Assembly: GCA_043228905.1 (NCBI GenBank)
Contig: JBHGNT010000004.1
Span: 8,370,001-8,434,000 of the forward strand
DNA: 64,000 nt
Source of the DNA: Azolla caroliniana
Taxonomy: Eukaryota > Polypodiophyta
Direction: 5' to 3'
Positions 42,774-53,420 of this stretch are shown piece after piece (the first letter of the stretch is position 1; the number at the start of each line of letters is the position of its first letter). Both the position numbers and the translations under genes were made by a program. Below the pieces are notes generated by a model. It did no database searches, had not been told where the DNA came from, and was given only the letters and a program-made list of their open reading frames with translations.

Positions 42774-43595
42774 TAGAAGCCCGACGCGAAGTCGGAGAAA
42801 TGTATCCTCGTAGGATACTCATCCGAGAAAAAGACATACAAGTGCTACAACCCTTCTACCCGAGCGGTTCAGGTAAGTTGAGACGTAGTCTTTGATGAGT
42901 CCGCATCCTGGTATGCACCAGAGACGACTTCGACTTCGACTCCACTTGACCCGGAATCCGGCGAAATAGAGATAGAAGCCGAAAATCGACTCATGCGCAT
43001 ATTCGAAGGAAGTCCGATTGCGACAAAGGTAAGATGCCCGAATATGAAGTTGACCACCCCAACGATAGTGATTCGGATGTTTCGGCTCGCTCACTAGACA
43101 ATGAGTTTGGTGTAACCATCATGCGGACACCCGGCGGAGTAAAGAAGGCACTCACATCGGCGAGTGAAAAACTTTGACATGGATCTAGAGCAAAGAACCC
43201 CGTCACTCAGCTCGGCTACAATGAGTACATGGCACATCAGTATGCCTTCAGGATGAAGGTAGCAGCCGAATAATAGCCCAAAACTTTGACGCGGATCTAG
43301 AGCAAAGAACCCCGTCACTCAGCTCGGCTACAATGAGTACATGGCACATCAGTATGCCTTCAGGATGAAGGTAGCAGCCGAATAATAGCCCAAGAGCTCC
43401 ATCGACGTGGCTCGTAACCCACGATGGGTGGAAGTAGTCGACCTTCGCCCACACACTACAAGCCTTCATCACCGGCTTGAGGGGGAGGAATTGAGATTGC
43501 CACGACGAAGAAAGTCGAAGGCAGTACAGAAGAACACGAAGCCGACAAAAGGCAAAGTGGATGTCAGACGCCTCACACTTGAGCCTGAGAGGGCG
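42774..43595 (+). other. Copia E interior after integrase: hinge remnant, no RT
   Basis: The first about 150 bp are the usual copia linker (CILVGYSSEKKTYKCYNPST, VVFDESASW). The rest has many stops. It contains a 112-bp tandem duplication and an open stretch of about 64 codons before the LTR. No YVDD or RNase H motif is present on either strand. Confidence 0.75.
43169..43392 (+). repeat. 112-bp tandem duplication in copia E
   Basis: 43169-43280 and 43281-43392 match except near GACATGGAT versus GACGCGGAT. Each includes GAGTACATGGCACATCAGTA. Confidence 0.95.
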
Positions 43596-44041
43596 TGTTG
43601 AGAGATCAAGCTCAACTTAGTTTAGTTATTTAGTCAACCACGTAACTTCGTAGTTACTTAAATAGAATCTATTTAGGAGTGTGGACTATAACGCCTTAAA
43701 TAGGACCTTGTACTTAAGTGGGATATTCTAGATCCTCCACTCCTAACTACATTTAATATAGGACTTACATCTTAGTACCTATATTCTACTCACACATGTG
43801 CACCTTTGCACATGAGATGTATATATACCTCATTATGGGTATTTTTGTATTTGATGATGATGATGCTAATGTAATATAGAGTTAATCATCCCCCATCTTG
43901 TGTTACTCATAAGTGTTAACTTCCTCTCTCTCTCTCTTCCTCTCACAGACATACACACACATATCATTTAATCTTTTGCTTATCAACTAATCACATAATT
44001 AAGTACTTATTAATCCCTAGTTAATTACCTAATTCTTAACA
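43596..44041 (+). repeat. Copia E 3' LTR (446 bp)
   Basis: Second copy of the LTR with scattered differences from 40051-40495, for example TTAGTCAACCACG against TTAGTTAACCATG. Confidence 0.92.
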
Positions 44042-44329
44042 TCATTGGTCATTATCCCAAATGACATTATAGGTCCAACATGATGTATGTAGAGCTGAAG
44101 TAATGAGATTCTTGATGACTTTTGTCATGGGTCAATAGGATATTTCATACCTATCAATTGAAGCTCCACGTTATTTATTAAATTAATATAAATTACCATT
44201 TACAAGAGGAACAATAATTGAAAATCAAATATTCATGGAACCTTTATCATATCGGATGGAAAAATCATACTATTGGATAAGATCTGCCCATCATGGCTTA
44301 CGAACCCTAAGGTTTTTGGGAAACCCGAC
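44042..44329. other. Spacer, nothing recognised
   Basis: After the copia E duplication this should be either continuing target DNA (joining 40050) or the diverged start of the following LTR. No frame or motif stands out. Confidence 0.4.
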
Positions 44330-44765
44330 CCTTCGGATGGGACTGAACAAGCCAGATTAAACAGATTGGGTATGAACCAAAAGTAGGGACATATTAGGAA
44401 ATATGTTCGGATGCACTTGTTGAGGCCATATTTGTAAATAGCCCTAAGGTTATATAAGTATAAATATAACTAGGGAAAAACTTATTATGCATGAAGAACA
44501 ATTCTAAGTTATTGTATAGAGAGAGAGAGAGAGAGAGAGAGATACAAAAGGTGTATCTGTTGTAACCACCAGTTGGCGAAGACATAGAGCTCAAAGTAGT
44601 TGCCTCTGAGATTGTATTGTACCCTTCCACTCTCCTATAGTGATCTTGTTTGGAGTCTGTGAACTCCCGTGGTTTTGCATCTCAAGGTTTTCCACGTTAA
44701 CATATTGTGTCGTCTCATTTATGTGGAAGTGCCTTGATTTCAAATTTCTATTCTGTTTCTTCCAT
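44330..44765 (+). repeat. Diverged LTR fragment of the GA-tract copia family
   Basis: Recognisable modules in order: GGACATATTAGGAAATATGT, ATATTTGTAAATAGCC, GTATAAATATAAC (TATA), GA tract (44518-44542), GTTGTAACCACC, GAGTCTGTGAACTCCCGTGG and TTTTCCACGTTAAC. Both ends are missing. It abuts an integrase fragment in the opposite orientation. Confidence 0.75.
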
Positions 44766-44769
44766 TCTC

Positions 44770-45061
44770 GATCTTCCTCCGTTTCCCGTTCGACAAGACT
44801 TTGCAGGTTCCGGAAACAATCGAAGACTTCGCCCTTCTTCTCAATGAGATAGATCCACGTGTGCCGGCTGTAGTCGTCGATGAAGGAGATGAAATATTGG
44901 CTCCCGCCAAGACTAACATTCTGTGCCGGTCCCCATACATCCGAATGTATCAAGTTGATCTTGTTACGGCTCCGGTTTCTTTCGGTGGAGAACGATGTCG
45001 TGGTGTTGCATGTCCAATGGGAGAAATTGTGAAATAGTGTGCTTCCACGGACATTACACAA
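44770..45061 (-). pseudogene. Copia F integrase core fragment
   Basis: On the minus strand: LIHSDVWGPAQNVSLGG, YFISFIDDYSRHTWIYL and FRNLQSLVERETE, the start of a copia integrase core. It ends at the oppositely oriented LTR before the second catalytic Asp. It could be the continuation of the gag-protease piece at 48183-49690, with element G between them, but about 70 bp at this junction do not fit a simple insertion. Confidence 0.8.
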
Positions 45062-45133
45062 ACGATTATAAATATGAAATTAGCCTAGGTTCTAATGGCA
45101 TTCGAGTACATATAGAGGGGTGCAAGCAAGATT

Positions 45134-45638
45134 TGAACCTTGCACCTCCAAGGTAAAAGACATTGATCTTACCACTAGGGCTATTACCAAGTACTTTAAA
45201 TGTTATGTTTTTCATATTCAAAAGACAGAGGAAACAACCATACAAACCCGTGTGCACAAAACCATGGTTCCAAGCCCATGGTTTTGGGCATGCCATAAGA
45301 AAAACCGTGTGCCTAAAAACCATGGGTCCAAGCCCATGGTTTTGTTCATGTTAGAAGCATGGATAGACCTATAAAAACCCTTGTAATGCTTGTGTAAGGG
45401 GGGGCTCAATATGTGATATCATCATCATCATTAATATAATATTCTTCTTATTCTTATTCTTCTTGTATATCTTCTTCTTGAGTGTACAAATTTCTGATCT
45501 TCTCAATTGCAGCATTGTTTCCTCAAATCTTACATTCACATCGTCCTCTTCTCATTAACTTAAAGGACGTCCTCCCTAGTCCGAGACCCCGGTGGTTCCG
45601 TTCAAACGAAGGACGCACGCACGCGCATCTTCATGACA
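45134..45638 (+). repeat. Element G left LTR
   Basis: Starts TGAACCTTGCACC and ends TTCATGACA. It includes paired CCATGG/AACCATGG palindromes near 45260-45340, TATAAAAACCC near 45370 and a GGGGGGG run. It starts inside an antisense tRNA-like sequence (GATTTGAACC at 45130-45139). Confidence 0.7.
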
Positions 45639-45674
45639 TCTCTTGGTGAACCCGACGTGAAGAGAGGTAGGAGA

Positions 45675-47358
45675 GGATGAAGATGGAGGAGGAATATCTC
45701 ATGAAGGCAATGTCAAAGATGATGATGGAATTTTCAAGAGAAGGGAAAAGACGAGATGTGGCCCAACAAGCTGTCGAAAGCATGATCGAGCAAGTCGGTT
45801 GTTTTGATGGGGGCAAAGTCAAATATTTCTAAAGCCCAACAATGCCGAAATGGATTCAAGAGGTGTGAACGAAGTAATGAGGCTAGAGTAATTTTGTCGA
45901 GTGGTGGCCAAACCAATCTACGAAGAGATGAAAGAGCTTCAAAAATCTCACGATTCGTGGGGGTCCTTCGAGGAAGCTTTCCGAGAGGCATATGGTTATG
46001 AGGAGCCGAAGGGACGAGGTCTATCTGAGTTTCACCAATGGGTGTCATCGAGGAATACCCACCATAGTGCTATGCATGCATTTGTTGAGTTTGAGTGTCG
46101 CGTCGGGATCAAGGATTGGTGGGGGCGAATAAAGTCTTAATGTTCGTAAAGTCGATTGATTGGAAGGATAGGAAGGCCATCGGAATCTGACTTGAGGATG
46201 ACGATGGTGCAAATGGCCTCACCAAAAATTGGGCCTATGTTGAAAGAGTATGTCGGCAACATGGCAAGAGAAACAAGGGAATCTTGTTGACAACATCATG
46301 GTCCATAAGGGACAATCAAAGGAGGATGAGATGTGGCAACACGCAACCAACGAAGGAAGAGATCTCAAAGAGAGTATATTCAAAGACACTCAACATAGAA
46401 GCTTTGATGAGAGAAGCATTTTAGAACTTAAGGCACAAGTCGATGTTGAAGAGGAGCTTAAAATGGAGCAAAAATTGATGCAAACGGTGATAGTGGAAGA
46501 AGAGACCTCCCAACAAATGTGGATTAATGATATGGAAAATACGAAGGACAAGGTTTGGTACGACAGTACCATGGGAGGTGTGGAACAAGCCACCTTATCA
46601 ACTTACAGAGGAAAGACAATCAAGAGATAGACCAAAGACTTGAGAGCGGGAAATGCCTCTTTAAGAGTGGACGAGCATTTCGGAACATACGTTGTGTCTG
46701 AAATATTGAGTGATGAAAGTGCAAGCATGAGCAAAGCTTGTGTGATCAAGGGGGATAAAGAGTGCGAGGCCGACGTGATTGAGGCGGTAGCCACGAGGAA
46801 TGACATCGAGTCGGAGATGGCTATGGACGAGTCCACGATGGATGGCCATGTCGAGACTTTCCCAACACTTGATCTAGAGACTTGGGCAGTTGCGTCCAAG
46901 AGATGGAGAGTGGTGGGGAAGCAAAGATTGAATCCAATGCGAATAATAGCGTTCAGGCAAAGATGGCTATGGAAAAGTCGACGGTGAGCGATGGTGCCAC
47001 AGTTCTCCCCACAATTGTTCCTGAGACTTTGGCAATTGTGCCCGAGTGCCAACGTGAGACCGGAGAGACGGGAGGTGGAAGAAGGAAATCGAAGGACCGA
47101 AACGACGATGAGGATGACGAGGTGGATAACCACAGACGAAGGGATCCCTCCACACCGGTTCTGGAGACTTCGGCAGTTGTGCCCGAGAGACAACATAAGA
47201 CTAAAGAGATGGAAGGTAGCGGCGAGGAGATGGGGGTCGAAGCTAGCGCATACAGAGGAACAATGTCCAACAAGGAGGCCAAGAACAAAGCCAGAACAGA
47301 GTTCGATGAAGAGCCAAAGAGCGGCAAGAAAGGAAAAACCGGAAGAAAATCCGGATAG
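45675..47358 (+). pseudogene. Element G gag-like frame and charged region
   Basis: From about 45675 (MKMEEEYLMKAM) a plant retrotransposon gag pattern is visible across frames: FDGGKVKYF, VAKPIYEEMKELQ, WGSFEEAFREAYGYEEP, FHQWVSSRN and FVKSIDWKDRKAIGI, then LEDDDGANGLTKNWAYVERV. Single-base frame changes and a stop break it. Beyond 46250 the frames are rich in Lys and Glu and unrecognised. I would not assign an enzyme. Confidence 0.6.
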
Positions 47359-47673
47359 AAGATGATGTGGTTGGTATTTCGGCCTGAATGGAAGCTTACG
47401 AGGACGGGCTCTGATCAACTAGGCCCGACCGAACCGAAACCCAATGCGGCCAAACTAGATCGGTCAGACCCGATCCAGAAGGGAGTAGACTTGTTTGAAG
47501 CTGATCGTTTAAGTCCGATTCGGCCGAATGCAAATACAGACGAATGAAGACCAAGCCAAAAGTTGATTGGTCGAGACCGATCCAGACAGAAGTCGAGCCG
47601 GCCTAGCCAGAGGTCGAAACAGAGAAGTCGCGACACCCGGTCGAGGCTGGTGAGCATGAGACGAGAAAGGATG

Positions 47674-48182
47674 ATGAACCTTGCACCTCCAAGATAGAAG
47701 ACATTTATCTTACCATTAGGGCTACTACCAAGCAGTTTAAATGTTATGTTTCTCATATTCAAAAGGCATAGGAAAGAACCGTACAAACCTATGTGCAAAA
47801 AACCATGGTTCCAAGACCATGGTTTTGTGCATGCCACAAGAAAAACCGTGTGCCTAAAAACCATGGGTCCAAGCCCATGGTTTTGTGTGTGTTAGAAGCA
47901 TGGATAGACCTATAAAAACCCTTGTAAGGCTTGTGTAAGGGGGGGCTCAATATGTGATATCACCATCACCACAATCATAAATATAATAGTCTTATTTATC
48001 TTTTTGTAATTAATCATCTTCGCTCAAGTGTATCAGTTTTCTTAATCTTTTCAAGTGTTACATTGTCTTCCTAGACTCAAACATCCAGATCATTGTCTTT
48101 TAAGGTCATCAAACGTCCTCCTCGGTCCGAGACCCCGGTGGTCCAGCTCAAGTAGCACACGCATGCCAGCATCTTCACAACA
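47674..48182 (+). repeat. Element G right LTR
   Basis: Second copy, moderately diverged from 45134-45638 with small length changes. Ends CTTCACAACA. Confidence 0.7.
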
Positions 48183-49690
48183 ATGGAAGGCGGTGTTGCT
48201 TCCTTGAGCCTTCCGGTCAATGAATTTTTGCAATCCTAGAACTACCTGTTTTGACTGCAAGTCTTGAAGTGGTTGATACCTGAAGTGGCCGATTTGCTTG
48301 CGCCACAAGTCAATATCTAACTCGACTTTTTGTTCTTTTGTGAACAAGGTACTACCTACGTTGTTGGTGTCGAGGATGAACATCCTCCTGTCCCGTAGCC
48401 CTTGCACGATGATCCAACCTTCTTCCTCAATGAAGGACCCGAGGTGTGTAAAACGCACTTGCATTCCCTGGTTGACGATCTGACCAACCGATACCAGGTT
48501 CTTTGTGATTATCAGGACGTGAAGCACATTCATAAGCTTCCCTTTTTGTTCGACATGACTCAAGGGAATTTCTTTGACATTTACGATCGGGTGAGGAGTG
48601 TCGCCTCTGGGTTTTCTAGATATGAGAACCACTCTTCGTGGCTCGTCATGTGGTTAGATGCTCCCGAGTCAACGTACCACACTTCCTCCGATTTGTAAGT
48701 GGTCTTCTTCATTGAGTTTGCCTTGTGTTTCATCACAGAGGCTGGCCCTTTTCTGGTCTTTCGGGTTTCGGGTCCTCTTGATCCCTCGACGTAGTGCGAG
48801 TTTTGCAAGTTCCCTAGTTTGGCATTACCAGATCTGGATTTATCTGAATTGGTGTGATTCTTCCAACACTCGCTTTCTCTGTTGCCCTTTCGGCCACAAT
48901 ACCAACATTCTGAGTCGGCCTTCGATTGCCGGTTTCCTGCGCCACCTCGACTCCCCCTATTTGTGGAGGGTCTGGAACTAATGTCGGCACTATCTCTGTG
49001 CCTCCGGTTCTGCTCTTGTCGGCTGCCGGTATTGTGTGCCAACCCCCCACGTCATCCACACCCATAGGGCTGATCCGCCTCCGTGTATGGCATCTGGTTG
49101 TCCAATTGAGTGGTCCTTGACCCACTCACGTGGTTTTTTTCGACCACGAGCATCAATTGCAGGTCGAGCATCAATTGTCGTCTGGATTGGCCTGTACTGG
49201 TGTTCTAGACCACCGAGGTAGATTTGGACCATCTCATCATCGTCCACCGTCACATGGATGGAACCAAGCGCGTTGCAAATCTCCTTTATCTTGGTGGTGT
49301 AGTTGGTGACCGACATGTCCCGTTTCCGGATATTGTTGAGCTCTTGTTGGAGCTGCAACTTCTGAGCTGTGGTATTTATGGCGAAAATCTTTTGGAGATT
49401 TTCCCAGCCCTCCTTTTGTGACTTTGCGTCTCTGATGTAGCCGAGCATCTAGTCGTGCACACAACACACGAGGCAGTACAACACTTTGCTAGCTCCTTGC
49501 TACCATACCGGGAATTCCTTGTGTGCCGAATCCAGCGCTGCTACATTTGCTCCTTCCATGTATCTCCAATATCCATGCCCTAGCAGGTACTGGTGCATTT
49601 TATACGACAAAGATGCATAATTGCTCCAGTCGATCTTTTCTGTTGGAAGAGAGCTCGTCATGCTTTTGTCCATATCTTCCTTCCTGTTCT
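48183..49690 (-). pseudogene. Copia F gag and protease
   Basis: Minus strand, starting near 49690. Gag has LQLQQELNNIRKRDMSVTNYTTKIKEICNALGS (49370-49270), closely like copia E. The knuckle CWYCGRKGNRESEC has Asn where the metal-binding His should be. The protease WYVDSGASNHMTSHEEWF is at about 48650-48705. Preintegrase ITKNLVSVGQIV runs down to RKAQGSNTAF, where element G begins. Several frame changes make it inactive. Confidence 0.83.
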
Positions 49691-49755
49691 TTACTGGGTT
49701 TTAGGGTTTGTCTGTGACCGTCACTCATCGACAGCAGAGGATTCTCAACCCTCAC

Positions 49756-49767
49756 GCTCTGATACCA
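49756..49767 (-). promoter_or_regulatory. Primer-binding site of copia F
   Basis: GCTCTGATACCA, complement of the initiator tRNA-Met site, with gag to its left. The 5' LTR should lie to its right. Confidence 0.8.
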
Positions 49768-50012
49768 TCTAAAAGTTAATCTGTGGTAACTTTGATAAAA
49801 CGGCTCAACCGGATAACAATAGTAAAACAAGAGAGAATACATAGTACACAGGAGAGACATAGAGAGCAGAATAGGATAAACTCAATTCAAAATAATAACA
49901 CTCTGCAGATACAAGTCCTTAAAAGGACTGACAAAAGTACTGACATGTACTTCAATGCTCATACGAGCGACTAACACTAACTGTAAGGAATATCCCTACG
50001 TACTAGGCTCAA
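49768..50012 (-). repeat. Probable partial 5' LTR of copia F
   Basis: About 245 bp between the primer site and the gypsy RT. No matching second LTR exists in the window, so this is positional inference. Confidence 0.45.
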
Positions 50013-50019
50013 ACCGTAG

Positions 50020-50661
50020 AATGTTTGTTTGATCATCTATTTGGATGATACACTGGTTTATTCGAAGACCCAAGAAGAGCATGATTCTCATGTATTGTTA
50101 GTACTAAAACGACTTCGAGAACATGGTCTTTATGCAAAGCTGGAAAAATGTAGTTTCGAGTGCAACCAGGTAGAATTTCTGGGCTATGTCATTTCCTCGG
50201 AAGGCATCTCCATGGATCCCGCTAAGGTCAAAATGGTGGTAGAGTGGCAGACTCTGCGTTCATTGCGAGGTGTGCAATGCTTTTTAGGCTTTGCCAATTT
50301 CTACCGCAAGTTTACACAGGATTACTCAAAGCTTGTTCAACCGCTCACACAGCTCACCAGGAAGGGACAATTGTTTGTTTGGTCTAAAGAAGAAGACATG
50401 GCTTTTGAAGTTCTTAAGAAGGCATTTACATCAGCTCCTATTCTGGCTCATGTTGATCCGGAAAAACCATTCATCATCGAAGCAACACGATTGTAAGCAA
50501 CACAAGTCTTCGGTATGCCCTTGGATTCCCACGTTATCAATACCATACGTGAGGACTTGAAGACAGATGCTTTCGCCCAAGCCATTCTAGCACAAATTGA
50601 TCCCTCTCGAGCATCTTGTTCATAGTCGAAACAACCAGGTACGAACTATCGACAATTCGAA
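50020..50661 (+). pseudogene. Gypsy J RT, start of RNase H, then deletion to preintegrase
   Basis: IIYLDDTLVYSKTQEEH holds the YLDD box (about 50035). It is followed by YAKLEKCSFECNQVEFLGYVIS, FLGFANFYRKF and KKAFTSAPILAHVDPEKPFIIEA. At about 50496 the RNase H is cut and sequence resumes at NTIREDLKTDAFAQAILAQID, upstream of the integrase. Confidence 0.9.
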
Positions 50662-51107
50662 TGTTGGGATTGTTGTTCGCCGGAATAGTAACCGACGGAC
50701 AAGAGCGTAGGAATAAGAAATAATATAAGATCATAACGCATGTAACGGTTCACGCAGGAAGCGCGAACGGCTAAATAGACCCTGCGTATATAAAGGGCAG
50801 AAAACCTCTAATAGAGGGAGCGTGTATTTTGAAATGTAAAGAAGTGTATCGTAATAGAATTCTATCTTCTCTGAAAGTCTGCGTATAGCTACGGCTAATC
50901 TATTGTGTGTTTGGAACACCTGAGCATGTAAGAACATAAGTGTAACCATTGCTAAGGAGTCGGTTGTAGCCGTCTCCCTTATACGTTCATAGGTTATGGG
51001 GAACATTCCCCTACGCATTACGCATAAACGCCCCATTTGTTGTTCCATAACCACTTGGAGGTCTAGGTCAAAGGACTGACCGCAAACCATGTTCCTAATC
51101 GGTAACA
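50662..51107 (+). mobile_element. Solo LTR K (about 446 bp) in gypsy J
   Basis: Begins TGTTGGGATTGTTGTTCGCC, ends CGGTAACA, and has TATATAAAGG near 50788. It separates the preintegrase sequence from GLLFFKKLLFVP (from about 51112). A clear 5-bp duplication was not found, so the ends may be off by a few bases. The interior of this family is not present in the window. Confidence 0.7.
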
Positions 51108-52212
51108 ATGATGGATTACTATTCTTTAAGAAACTCTTGTTTGTTCCTTATGGTTCTTGTTGCCTTCGAGTAGTCCAAAACTGTCATGACACATATACAG
51201 TTGGGCATTTTGGTAGTACTAAAACATTAGATTTAGTACAACGATCATTTTGGTGGTCCCATATGTGACAATTTGTCGAAGATTTTGTTTAGACTTGTGA
51301 TACATGTTGCAGAGCAAAACTATCAAAGGCATAATCCACATGGTTTATTAGAACTATTACCAATTCCAAGCAAGCCGTGACAATCCATTGCTCTAGATTT
51401 CATCACACATCTTCTGGTCTCTAAGGGATTCGATGCGATCTTAACAGTAGTAGATCGATATACGAAGATGGCCCATTTCCTGCCATCTACTAAGGAAATC
51501 TCCAGTGAGGAAACCGCCGAAACTGTCATGTGTGAAGTATGTTGGCATCATGGCCTTCCCAATAGTATCATCAGCGACCGTGAACCCCAATTTGTCTCGA
51601 AATTCTGGAAGCACCTCTTTAAAATTCTCAAGGTCACTTGTAACCTCTCTTCCAACTACCACCCGCAAACAGACGACCAACCAAAACGAACGAACGAAAC
51701 GTTGGAGCAGTATCTTCGGTGCTATCATAAGGATGACTGGGCAGATATTCTCCACTTCGCCGAATTTGTGTATAATAACTCTGTCCACTTCGGTTACACC
51801 ATTTTATGCTTATACGGGCTATCACCCCCGGTTGTGTGTATTTGAAACTCCAAAGTTATCCACAAATCCTTGCGTAGAGGATCGTTTGGAGCAGTTACGC
51901 AAGATACAAGCAGATTTATTTACTCATCTACAACCTGCTCAACAAACACACATGGTTTACGTGGATCGTCATCGGCTTCAATCAAGTTTTTAACATTGGA
52001 GATCGGATATGGCTACTTCGACGACACATCAAGACTACTCGCCCATGCGAGAAGTTGGATTATCGACGATTAGGTCCTTTCCGTATTATTGGAAAAATTA
52101 ATGATGTCGATTTTCGTCTAGATCTACCTCCACAACTTCGGATACATCCGATGTTTTCATAGTTCTCTTCTCTAACCCTATCAAGACAACACCATCCTAG
52201 GTCATATTAAAC
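51108..52212 (+). pseudogene. Gypsy J integrase
   Basis: HHCC region (GHFGSTKTL ... CDTCCRAK, 51200-51315), then core: TKMAHFLPSTKEISSEETAE, IISDREPQFVSKFW (catalytic Asp) and SNYHPQTDDQPKRTNETLEQYLR (Glu) at 51460-51710, then YNNSVHFGYT. Frame changes near 51820 and 51990 and stops make it inactive. Confidence 0.9.
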
Positions 52213-52986
52213 TGTTAGGATCTCGGTCCCTCCGGATGGGATACGGAGTACCCGGCAACGGAAGACCCGGTCAGAACCGGATGTAGAGTACCCGACAACG
52301 GAAGACCCGGTGAGAACCGGATGTGGAGTACCCGACAAGGAAGACCCGGTGAGAACCGGATGATAAGTACCCGGCAAGGAAGACCCGGTCAGAATCGGAT
52401 GACGAGTACCCGGCAAGGAAGACCCGGTGAGAACTGGATGATGCAGACCCAGTGATAACCGAATGACGAGTAGCCGACAAGGAAGACCCGATGAGAACCG
52501 GATGTTGCAGGCCTGGTAAGAACCCTCATCGGATGGAAGGGACATATATGTAAATATGTTCTAGAGTGCCCACTGGGACTATATTTGTAAATTGCCCGAA
52601 AGTCATATTAGTATAATTATGACTTAGGGCAAACTTAATAGTTATGATGATAGAGTTACTGGTGTAACTTCTATACAATGCGTAAGAGTGAGAGAGAGAG
52701 AGCGATATACAGAGATTGTGTCTCTATTGTAACCGCCGCTAGGCGAAGATTGTGAGCAAGAGGTTGTTGCCTTTGTGCTCCCTGCTGTATTTATTTGACA
52801 TAGTGATAGTTTGGAGTCTGTGGACTCCCGTGGTTTTTCCCTCTCAGGGTTTTCCACATTAACATCCTGTGTATTCTCTTTTTGTTTTGCATACTTACCC
52901 CCATTCCCATTTCTTCTGTGTTTGATCGTCATCAAGTGATCTACGCCTTGGTTGTGGCCGGAGATTATTCCGCATATTTCTCGTCA
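52213..52986 (+). mobile_element. Solo LTR L (774 bp) in gypsy J, target duplication TAAAC
   Basis: Starts TGTTAGGATCTCGG, ends TTCTCGTCA. TAAAC flanks both sides (52208-52212 and 52987-52991). Removing it and one TAAAC restores LGHIKQPPPLIELEDGPEYE across the site. U3 has about seven copies of a roughly 38-bp repeat (52240-52510), then the palindrome-TATA module and a short GA tract. Confidence 0.95.
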
Positions 52987-53230
52987 TAAACAACCTCCAC
53001 CCTTGATCGAACTTGAAGATGGACCTGAGTACGAGGTTGCCACCATCCTCGATTCCAATTGTTTGCAACAAGCTCTACTATTTAGTCAATAGGCTAGGAT
53101 ATAGTCCCACTGAGCATACTTGGGAACCAATAGAGAATGTGACCAATGCTCGTGCTCTTCTTGAAGACTTCCATCGTTAATATCCAAGCAAACCGGGTCC
53201 TCGATCGAAAACGACTCGTGACACTTGTCG
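52987..53230 (+). pseudogene. Gypsy J chromodomain
   Basis: ELEDGPEYEVATILDS, then after a stop LGYSPTEHTWEPIENVTNARALLEDFH, the aromatic-cage-type pattern of integrase chromodomains, which bind histone marks and guide integration. One or two stops and a short shift are present. Confidence 0.88.
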
Positions 53231-53247
53231 TTTTAAAGGGGGGATAG

Positions 53248-53420
53248 TGTCATGATATGGCAAGACTTGAAACCATGACCTTATGTTACATGGGTCAAGC
53301 TCTTAACCATTAGACTATATGTTTTAATAGGAAGGATATTATTTTCATTTAAGTTTTACTATAGAAAATTGATGTATATTCCAGATTTCTCTAGAAGATC
53401 TCTCTCTCGCTTCCTCGTCT
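53248..53420 (+). repeat. Gypsy J 3' LTR, right end undefined
   Basis: Begins TGTCATGATATGG right after the polypurine tract. The first 70 bp contain an antisense tRNA-like block. LINE H sequence begins somewhere near 53420. Confidence 0.65.

Larger units (their letters stand above)
40051..44041 (+). mobile_element. Copia E: copia element lacking RT and RNase H
   Basis: LTRs 40051-40495 and 43596-44041 (TGTTGAGAG to TTCTTAACA), flanked by GCATT and TCATT, a target duplication with one mismatch. The interior has gag, protease and integrase, then jumps to a short unrelated-looking tail. At 3991 bp it is about 1.5 kb short of a full copia. The LTRs differ at several sites, so it is older than A and B. 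Confidence 0.93.
45134..48182 (+). mobile_element. Element G: LTR element with a gag-only interior (LARD/TR-GAG-like)
   Basis: Direct repeats of about 505 and 509 bp (45134-45638 and 47674-48182) flank about 2 kb that encodes a decayed gag-like domain and a charged region. No protease, RT, RNase H or integrase was found. A purine-rich stretch (GACGAGAAAGGATGA) precedes the right repeat. I see no clear target duplication, so exact ends are uncertain. Confidence 0.7.
50020..53247 (+). mobile_element. Chromovirus-type Ty3-gypsy element J, decayed, with two solo LTRs inside
   Basis: Order: RT, (deleted RNase H), integrase, chromodomain, polypurine tract AAAGGGGGGATAG, 3' LTR from 53248. This RT-before-integrase order and the chromodomain identify a Ty3-gypsy chromovirus. 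The 5' LTR, gag, protease and first half of RT are missing. Confidence 0.88.

Noticed and set aside
45240-45350. CCATGG palindromes as a protein-binding operator
   Set aside because: They are part of both LTR copies of element G and nothing ties them to regulation.
46603-47418. 271-codon minus-strand frame in element G
   Set aside because: Mirror of the charged gag-side frames with no recognisable motif; the element reads on the plus strand.
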